Assembly (NCBI GenBank): GCA_937127125.1
Contig: CAKZLO010000077.1
Span: 1 to 54,253, forward strand
Source: an uncultured Ardenticatenia bacterium
Lineage (GTDB): Bacteria; Chloroflexota; Anaerolineae; 4572-78; NAK82
DNA: 54,253 nt
Direction: 5' to 3'
Part shown: piece by piece, positions 17,007 to 23,519 of the stretch
How the letters are laid out: each line of letters opens with the position of its first letter
Position numbering within the stretch: the first letter of the stretch is position 1
Made by a program: the position numbers and the translations under genes
Notes under the pieces: generated by a model
What the model saw: only the letters and a program-made list of their open reading frames with translations
The model's database searches: none
Told to the model about the DNA's origin: nothing

Positions 17007-17675
17007 TCAGTCAAGCAGGGCGAAGAAGCGCACTGGCGCTCCCTCGGCACCCTTGATTTTCAAGAAGGGAGCAAAGAACATAAAACGCTGCCCACCCGTG
17101 GGCAATTTGGAGAGGTTGGTCATCTGTTGCATGAGAATCGCGCCATTCTCGAGAATGATTTTGTGGATGATGAAATCCTCCGACGTAAAGTCGGGCAGGC
17201 GCGCGCAGTATTCGCTGAAACAATCGAAGCCGATGGCACGCGCGCCACGGTCGACCAACCACTGTGCTGCTTCAGGCGTGCAATAGGGTGACTCGACATA
17301 ATAAGTAGGGAAGTTACCCCATTGTTTCTCGCTCCAGTCGGTGCGTACCAGCACAATGTCCCCCTTGCGGATGGGAGGGGCATGCTTTTCCAGGTCGATG
17401 ACTGAGATCCCATGGTTCGCGCCCACGAAACTGAGGTCCACCACCAGCGCCTCGCCACACACGCGCTCCAGGGGCACATCCGCGGCTGTCTCGCCATTTT
17501 CCTGTACGTGAAGCAGGAAGTCCACGTGCGAGCCGGTGTGCAAAGTCATCTCGAGCTTGCTGGCCTGCCAGAAACCTGGTCCGCGGTGCACCGGTGTCAA
17601 TTTGAGGCGTGTGCTTACAGAGGGTGGGCTTAACGTGTCCTCACCAATAGGAACAGACAGGTCAATAATGCGCAT
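17007..17675 (-). CDS. Cyclase family protein (KynB-like hydrolase)
   Basis: A 222-residue metal-dependent hydrolase of the cyclase/kynurenine formamidase family (PF04199 type). The signature HTGSHVDFLLHV (compare HxGTHxDxPxH) at about residue 46 supplies zinc or manganese ligands. MRIIDLSVPIGEDTLS is the typical N terminus, and IGFDCFSEY is a second conserved block. Members hydrolyse amides or lactones in catabolic routes. AAGGAGG lies just before the ATG. It is second in the operon, 15 bp after the coxG-like gene, so ring cleavage or amide hydrolysis near the hydroxylase step is plausible but not shown. Confidence 0.88.
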   Translation of the reverse strand: MRIIDLSVPIGEDTLSPPSVSTRLKLTPVHRGPGFWQASKLEMTLHTGSHVDFLLHVQENGETAADVPLERVCGEALVVDLSFVGANHGISVIDLEKHAPPIRKGDIVLVRTDWSEKQWGNFPTYYVESPYCTPEAAQWLVDRGARAIGFDCFSEYCARLPDFTSEDFIIHKIILENGAILMQQMTNLSKLPTGGQRFMFFAPFLKIKGAEGAPVRFFALLD

Positions 17676-17690
17676 CAGTCCTCCTTGTGT

Positions 17691-18161
17691 TCAGCTGGGT
17701 GTATGGGAAGGTTGGGATAGGGCTTGCAGCTCCTGGTCAAAACGAGCTAAGCTCTGGTTTACCAAGCTACAAGCAATGCTTTCGATCAAACGCCCGCTCA
17801 ACGTCGCTAATGCCCCAGAGATCAACGCCTGGGCTTCATAGGAGAGCTCGGTGTGGTGATTCTCCAATTCTCGCAGCGTAAACGTAACGGTGCCCTTCAA
17901 GGAACCAGTCGGGCCGTCTATCTCGCCATCGAACAGACAATATTTCGGATGCCGCTGTTCCCTGATTTTGACCCGCGTGCGATAGGTGCCGCTCACGGCC
18001 GCGATGCCCACGCGAATGACGCCGTGGTATTCATCTGGGCTGACCTGCATGAGCTCCTGGCATCCGGGGATCAGCTTGGCGAGGGAAGTGGGCTCAAAAA
18101 TGTGAGACCAGATGAGATCAGAAGGTGCAGAGAAGACATGTTTTCCACGAATTGTGATCAC
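17691..18161 (-). CDS. CoxG-like SRPBCC family protein
   Basis: A 156-residue START/SRPBCC-fold protein of the CO dehydrogenase subunit G (CoxG) family. Visible family features are KHVFSAPSDLIWSHIFEPTSLAKLIPGCQELMQVSPDEY, then GTYRTRVKI and TGSLKGTVTFTLRE. CoxG proteins are linked to maturation or membrane attachment of molybdenum hydroxylases. The start is a GTG with AGGG about 9 bases upstream. It is the first gene of the hydroxylase operon, and a promoter with a palindrome precedes it. The C-terminal helix region common in long CoxG forms is short here. Confidence 0.85.
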   Translation of the reverse strand: MITIRGKHVFSAPSDLIWSHIFEPTSLAKLIPGCQELMQVSPDEYHGVIRVGIAAVSGTYRTRVKIREQRHPKYCLFDGEIDGPTGSLKGTVTFTLRELENHHTELSYEAQALISGALATLSGRLIESIACSLVNQSLARFDQELQALSQPSHTPS

Positions 18162-18205
18162 TCGCTCTACCCTGAGACTTGTCTGCGAAGTGGCTATCTA
18201 CCGTC

Positions 18206-18242
18206 TAAAATCGATTTTACCACTTCCGCCGGGCAACTGCAA
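18206..18242 (-). promoter_or_regulatory. Promoter of the molybdenum hydroxylase operon with overlapping palindrome
   Basis: On the minus strand TTGCAG (18242-18237), a 17-bp spacer and TAAAAT (18219-18214). The -10 begins a perfect 14-bp palindrome, TAAAATCGATTTTA (18206-18219), that covers the start region. Such a placement fits a repressor operator. No regulator gene is adjacent. Confidence 0.55.
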
Positions 18243-18387
18243 AAAGAGGGGGTGCTTCTCCTCGTTCATCCGCTATGACCGCGACCTTGGTGAGCAGCTT
18301 CATGAGCACCCGGAGGTGTTCGGGGCAGACTGAGGATTTGCTAGAAGCGTCGGGGCATTGCGAGGGCATGCCACCTTGTGAGACGTC

Positions 18388-21300
18388 TCAACGCGCACCG
18401 GTCTCCGGCAGGCGTATGGGTACTAGGAACATCTCATCTTGTTGCGCCATCGTGTACTGCAAGTCGCTGGTGAAGCGCGGCAACAGACGATAACCTTCGT
18501 TGTGCACCCCTGCCGCGCTGCGGTACTGGCTCACTACGCCCACAACGTGCACCATCTGGCCGAGCGAGAGCCCGCTTATCTGGATATTCGCATCTGGATC
18601 CAGGTACACACGCGCTGGACCGGTGCCGTCATCAAGCCAGAAGGCACGCTTTCCTTCCAGCTCGGTGACACGTCCGGATAGTTGGATCAACATCCCCTCA
18701 TAGGGCTCGACCATCTGTCCACTCATCACGGGTAATGGGGAAGGTGGTGTCCCTTCTCGGATGCGATGCACGTCGTTGCGTTCGTAGACGCGCAATTGAA
18801 GCTCTCCGTAATAGTTGCTCGTGTGAGCGACCACCTCAACCCTGTCACCCGGCGTGCACCACAAGCGATGATCTTTCGGTAGGTACAGCCGGATGCCGCT
18901 GTGGTCATCTTGCAGGTAGGCCACGCGCGGGCTGAAGATGCTAGGTGGCACAGTAATGTGCCCCCGCACTTTCACCCAGCTCCCAAGAGGCAGGTGACGC
19001 GCTCCACGAATGTCGGTGGTCACTGGTTCCAATGACGGAAGTGCTTGATTAGCTTGGCCAGGTGTAGGTTGACAGCGTCGTTGCCAGCTGCCAATGCCGT
19101 CTGGCAGCCGGCATAAGCTGAGATCGTACCCTGGCCCCTGCTCGTACGTGTAGCGCTCGACAAGTGTGCCATCCGCGCGTTGTAAGGTGATCATATCGAA
19201 GGGGTTGTTGAGCACCAGATTCGTTTGCGCGGCATGCAACACCACAAAGCTGTGTGCTGGGATGGTGGTCAGGAGCGGCAACACGTACGACTTGCCTGAA
19301 GCATCACTTAGCTGCCAGCCGCCCAGCCCAATTGGTGCCTCAGCAGGATTGTACAGCTCAATCCATTCATCTCGGCGATCAGGTGTGCCATCGCCGTTCC
19401 AGTCGATCCGGTGGGGTGCTGGTAACACCTCGTTGATAGCGACTGCCTCTGTTGGGGCTGTGCCGGCGACCCAGATGGGTGCACTGCTGGCCAAATCACC
19501 GTCCGCCTGGACAGCGCGCACCCAGTAGTAGTGGCCGGGCTGAGGTGTCACTGATAGTGACCAAGATGTATTGGAGGAGTGGAACTCGTGCACTGCCAAC
19601 GGCAGAGCACGGTCAAACAAAGTCACGGTTATCGGTTGGATTATTGTGCCAACATCCACTACATCTATCTCGAGTGTTAGTGTGTGGGGGGTGGCGAGTG
19701 TACTGCCCATCCAGTGATCGCCGCTATGTAATGCAAGCGCCAAATGTTCATCCTGCGTGACAAAGACGCGACGTGCGCGTAGTGCGGCCGATAACTCATC
19801 CGAGGTGAGCTGAGGGGCAATAACCCCAACACGTTGGGCACCGAAGCCCATGTCTTCGTGATTGGTTGATGCTGGGTCGGGCAGCGGCGCCAGCTGCCAG
19901 CCAGCGGCTAACATCTGCATCCATGCGGTTTCGAGCGGGTCCGGAACGCCTGGCGGATGTGTTTGGCTATATACCTGCCACAGGTGAAACAGAGGCGCCG
20001 ATGCCGGTTGATAGGGCAGCTCCCGCCACGGCGAGGTGGGGGATGTTCGGTGCAAGCTGGCCAGTGCTCCTGGTCGCGCGGCCAGCCAGGCGTGCAGGCC
20101 AGCCAGGGCATCCGCTGATGTCCCACTGGGCGTGATGTAATCGAAGGTGTTCCACACAGTTGCAAAGCTGTGCGGAAGCGCAAAGTATTGGAAACCACAC
20201 AGCGCAATAAATTGACCCTCTGCGCTCATCGTGCTGCTACGCTGCTGACAGTCTGACCACAAGCGAGGATTGAGCTTAGTGGCATCGTCGGTAACCGCTA
20301 AGAAGTGAATTCCAGCGGCGCGCGCAGCCGCAAACGCCAGAGCTGGCGGGGCATTCCCTTTGGAATAGCTGGAGGGAAAGTTGAGCACACCCCAGTAAGC
20401 GCGCATGCCGCCGGATAGCCTGGCTGCCGGTGGCGGGGCAGGAGGTGGTTGTGGCAAGCGAGTGACGCGCCCGGGCGAAGGGGCTGTACGTACAAAATCG
20501 GCCGGCATCACATTGCTATCGAGAGGCCACAAGCGCTGCAAGCTGTTGGGAGACGGTGCGCGCGTTGGATCGGGCGACAGCCCAACACTCGCATAGTCGC
20601 CATTGAGGTAGGCGACGCTGTCCACAATCTGGTCACTGGGGCCGAGCAATACAATCTCGTCCCCTGAATCGTCGAGCGCCCAGGCACTCCCTGCCCATCC
20701 AGCGTAAGGGATCAGATCAGGCACAGTGGCTGTATCTGTGTAGAGGGTGCCCCGGGTTACCATCTCGAAATCGGGAGAGAAACCGAAGCGGGCAGCGAAG
20801 TAGGCAGCATTTTTAGCGATCACCAGGCAGTCGTCCGGCGCAAGCGTTATGCCGGAGGGAAGGCGGAACATGCTCTCATCTCTTCCTCCTCGAGCTGCAT
20901 CTCCTATCTTGAGGTCGCGCAAAGTTACCGTGCTGGGCTGGGCATTGCACAGCTCAACGAACTCGTCGCCTTGGGTAACAGGAGCATTGCCAGCATAGAG
21001 GAATTCACTAATAAGCACTAATGGAGGAAGCAAGGTCGAGTTGGCTGCGCGCGGCGTGCCATTGATCGGATTGCCTTCCGCGTCATAGGCGATGTGGTGG
21101 AACCCGTCGTGGCTCGTCCAGGCGCTGTCCGTGTCGGGCATGTGCGGGGAGATGCGCTCCATGCTGCGCATAGTGGGAGATCCCTCCCCACTCGGCCACG
21201 GTCCCCCGTCAGCATTGGCCGTGTCGATCACCAGATTTCCGAGGAGCAGTTGTAGCGTCTCGCCGCCGTCGTCGAGGCCATCGCCGAAACTGGCTACTTG

Positions 21301-22671
21301 GTCTGCGGTTATGTTGGCCACTGCCTGCTCTTTTGTCTCCAGGAGGAAGAAGCCATGGGCGGCGATTGTCCCTTGTAGCACCACGTCTGGTTGTCCGTCG
21401 CTTGCTGCCAGTCGCCAGCCGGTCACGTTGATGGGGTGTTCGGTGGTGTTGATCAGTTCGATCCACTCGGCGTGAGCATCTGCCTGGGTGCCGCTCCAGG
21501 CCACCTCGTTGATCACCACTTCTCCGGGCGCAGCGGGGTAGAGGGTTGAGTTGGGTTGGCGTGGTGTGCCGTTGATTGGGTTGCCCGATACATCCTCGCC
21601 GTTGCGCACAAGGCTGTTGTTGGTGATCCAGTTGCTGTCCGAGTCAGGCGCCTGGGGTGCTATGCGTTCCATTGATCGGCGCGTGGCACGTTCACCTGCG
21701 GGCCACGGTCCCCCGTCAGCATTGGCTGTGTCGATCACTGCGCCATCTGCATCCAGCAGGCGCAGCACTTCACCATCCAGCGACAGGGTACCTATGTAGA
21801 TGTTGTCCGCTGGCACATCGCGGATGGTAAGATCATCATTGCACTCGAGCAGGAAATACCCCTGCGCCGCAATGACACCCACAAGGTCTATCACGGGGTG
21901 GCCATCCACTGTGATCAGCTGCCAACCGTTGAGCAGGATAGGCTGCGAGGTGGTGTTGTATAGCTCAATCCACTGCGCAGTCGCATCTGCGACAGTACCT
22001 GCCCAGGCGATCTCATTGATGATCACTGCGCCAGGAGCGCTCTGGACGACCAGTGGCAAATCCAGGTATGTTGTGATAGTGAGGGTGGTGGTAAGAGTAT
22101 CAGATATAGAGGGTGGTAGATCACCCTCTGGTGTAGCGGACACTTCAGGTGTGATGGTGCTCAGGTTCTCCTGAGTAGGTGGCGCATCCTCGGGGAAGGG
22201 GGTACCGTCCTCCACCAATGGCGCTGCATCGGTGGTATCGGCTGCTGGCGTCTCATAGATGACAGGTGTCTGGGTGACTACAGGTGTGTCGGAGGATGGC
22301 GTCGGGGGTATCTCAGGACTGGGTAGGGTGGGAGATTCTTGGGTTGGTGTCGCATCAGTGGGTAATAGTGTGATATCTTGTGGTGCTGCTGGTGTCTCGA
22401 CTGGATCGGGGCCTGAATCCTGACCGGGTGGAGTCGTGACGGGCGGCGGTGTATCCTCTGGGGATTGGGGCGGGGTCGGCGAGACGATCTCTCCCGCTGG
22501 TGTTGGCGTCTCACTCGCTGCGACGGGTGTAGCGGTTCCGGTTCCCTGTTCTTCTAATGGGTGTGCTTTCAGTGAACTCAGTAAACTGCTGGGGAACGCT
22601 ATTCCACCTGCCAGCACTAAGCAAACTGTCAAGCGGGCGATGGAACACGAGCGACAAGTTGGAAGATTCAT
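18388..22671 (-). CDS. Large secreted protein with four lamin-tail domains, a degenerate PHP domain and an OB-fold
   Basis: A 1427-residue secreted protein. A signal-like hydrophobic segment (about 11-36) is followed by a Pro/Thr-rich stalk (about 40-205). Lamin-tail domains begin near 213 (VIINEIAWAGT), 382 (VVINEVAWSGT), 550 (LVLISEFLYAGNAPV) and 1080 (VAINEVLPAPHRIDW). Between the third and fourth lies a PHP/CehA-like domain (about 750-1060), but its metal motif is lost: LNFPSSYSKG stands where LHxHTxxSDG is expected, and TDD replaces TDH. An OB-fold-like domain (about 1230-1400) follows. The C terminus is FLVPIRLPETGAR, with an LPETG string but no membrane anchor after it. Lamin-tail domains occur in secreted nucleases and surface proteins; no nuclease domain is seen here. 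Function unknown. Confidence 0.85.
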   Translation of the reverse strand: MNLPTCRSCSIARLTVCLVLAGGIAFPSSLLSSLKAHPLEEQGTGTATPVAASETPTPAGEIVSPTPPQSPEDTPPPVTTPPGQDSGPDPVETPAAPQDITLLPTDATPTQESPTLPSPEIPPTPSSDTPVVTQTPVIYETPAADTTDAAPLVEDGTPFPEDAPPTQENLSTITPEVSATPEGDLPPSISDTLTTTLTITTYLDLPLVVQSAPGAVIINEIAWAGTVADATAQWIELYNTTSQPILLNGWQLITVDGHPVIDLVGVIAAQGYFLLECNDDLTIRDVPADNIYIGTLSLDGEVLRLLDADGAVIDTANADGGPWPAGERATRRSMERIAPQAPDSDSNWITNNSLVRNGEDVSGNPINGTPRQPNSTLYPAAPGEVVINEVAWSGTQADAHAEWIELINTTEHPINVTGWRLAASDGQPDVVLQGTIAAHGFFLLETKEQAVANITADQVASFGDGLDDGGETLQLLLGNLVIDTANADGGPWPSGEGSPTMRSMERISPHMPDTDSAWTSHDGFHHIAYDAEGNPINGTPRAANSTLLPPLVLISEFLYAGNAPVTQGDEFVELCNAQPSTVTLRDLKIGDAARGGRDESMFRLPSGITLAPDDCLVIAKNAAYFAARFGFSPDFEMVTRGTLYTDTATVPDLIPYAGWAGSAWALDDSGDEIVLLGPSDQIVDSVAYLNGDYASVGLSPDPTRAPSPNSLQRLWPLDSNVMPADFVRTAPSPGRVTRLPQPPPAPPPAARLSGGMRAYWGVLNFPSSYSKGNAPPALAFAAARAAGIHFLAVTDDATKLNPRLWSDCQQRSSTMSAEGQFIALCGFQYFALPHSFATVWNTFDYITPSGTSADALAGLHAWLAARPGALASLHRTSPTSPWRELPYQPASAPLFHLWQVYSQTHPPGVPDPLETAWMQMLAAGWQLAPLPDPASTNHEDMGFGAQRVGVIAPQLTSDELSAALRARRVFVTQDEHLALALHSGDHWMGSTLATPHTLTLEIDVVDVGTIIQPITVTLFDRALPLAVHEFHSSNTSWSLSVTPQPGHYYWVRAVQADGDLASSAPIWVAGTAPTEAVAINEVLPAPHRIDWNGDGTPDRRDEWIELYNPAEAPIGLGGWQLSDASGKSYVLPLLTTIPAHSFVVLHAAQTNLVLNNPFDMITLQRADGTLVERYTYEQGPGYDLSLCRLPDGIGSWQRRCQPTPGQANQALPSLEPVTTDIRGARHLPLGSWVKVRGHITVPPSIFSPRVAYLQDDHSGIRLYLPKDHRLWCTPGDRVEVVAHTSNYYGELQLRVYERNDVHRIREGTPPSPLPVMSGQMVEPYEGMLIQLSGRVTELEGKRAFWLDDGTGPARVYLDPDANIQISGLSLGQMVHVVGVVSQYRSAAGVHNEGYRLLPRFTSDLQYTMAQQDEMFLVPIRLPETGAR
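21194..21738 (-). repeat. Intragenic duplication of lamin-tail coding sequence
   Basis: A 38-bp stretch at 21194-21231 recurs at 21701-21738 with one difference, exactly 507 bp (169 codons) apart. It codes for the same segment (VIDTANADGGPW) of lamin-tail domains 1 and 2. Surrounding protein sequence (RSMERI, GNPINGTPR) is also shared, which points to a fairly recent duplication. Confidence 0.85.
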
Positions 22672-22775
22672 TGCAAGGGTGACAGGCTGGCTATGAAGTC
22701 CAGAGATCGTTCGTCAAGGGCATCTTGTCATCGCTGGCCGATGCCCTGTCTCGGTATATGTGTTTGCTACTACAA

Positions 22776-22797
22776 CGGTGGCTCGTCAGAGCCACCG
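22776..22797 (-). terminator. Hairpin after the pentapeptide-repeat gene
   Basis: CGGTGGCTC and GAGCCACCG make a perfect 9-bp stem with a 4-base loop, 12 bp after the stop of the pentapeptide-repeat gene. Only a mixed GTTGT follows on the minus strand, so termination strength is uncertain. Confidence 0.5.
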
Positions 22798-22809
22798 GTT
22801 TACCAGCAC

Positions 22810-23514
22810 TTAAGCGTGTACGCTGCCATCTGGCATAACGGCTTCCTGGAGGTTGGCGTCCTGCAGACGCGCGCCGTTCAGATAGGCGTAGCGCAGGTTT
22901 GCGCGCCACAGGTTAGCCCCCTGGAGATTGGCGCCCTGCAGGCGCGCGCTGCGCAGATCGGTGTGTTCCAGCGTGGCGCGTTGCAAATTGGCATTTTGCA
23001 GGTCAGCGTGCTGCAAGTTGGCCCAGCTCAGGTTGGCGCCTTGCAGGTCAGCGCCCTGCAAATCTGCTCCCATCAGCTGGGCGCCTTCCAGATTTGCGCC
23101 ACGTAACCAGGCGTAGCGCAGCATCCCGCTCGTCAGCCAGCCGCGTGCTCGCAACTTGCGCACTGCCTCCTCGGTGACCTCGGGTCGCCGACTGCCCATC
23201 TGTTCGATCAGTGATTGCCTTTCCTGTTGCTCGAGCCGTTGCCGATAGAGACGGTCGATCACCAGCACGGCAACGAGGATGCCCAGCAGATTCACAACCA
23301 GGTGGCTGAGAAACACCCCGAGTAGGTAAAGTGGCGCAAACCATTCCCCCGCCAGTGTAGTTCCATAGCTGGACGCTACCAGCGCGCTGAGCGCTGCCAC
23401 TGCCAGTGCCAAGCTGACCAGCGCCAGGATAGGCCAGATGAGAGGAACACCTTTGGTGTGCGCCCAGAGAGTACGTCCTGCGTTGAGCAGCCATCGTGCC
23501 ATCCGCTGTAGCAT
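22810..23514 (-). CDS. Membrane-anchored pentapeptide repeat protein
   Basis: A 234-residue protein. Two hydrophobic segments (about 24-48 and 60-88) are followed by a charged helical linker (RLYRQRLEQQERQSLIEQM). The C-terminal half (about 130-230) is a run of A(D/N)Lxx pentapeptides (ANLEGAQLMGADLQGADLQGANLSWANL and on), which fold into a right-handed quadrilateral beta-helix. The helix should face the cytoplasm. The function of such proteins is usually unknown; some mimic DNA or act as scaffolds. It starts 5 bp after the stop of the large sensor gene and is surely cotranscribed with it, suggesting it is part of the same signalling unit. Confidence 0.88.
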   Translation of the reverse strand: MLQRMARWLLNAGRTLWAHTKGVPLIWPILALVSLALAVAALSALVASSYGTTLAGEWFAPLYLLGVFLSHLVVNLLGILVAVLVIDRLYRQRLEQQERQSLIEQMGSRRPEVTEEAVRKLRARGWLTSGMLRYAWLRGANLEGAQLMGADLQGADLQGANLSWANLQHADLQNANLQRATLEHTDLRSARLQGANLQGANLWRANLRYAYLNGARLQDANLQEAVMPDGSVHA

Positions 23515-23519
23515 GTTTA

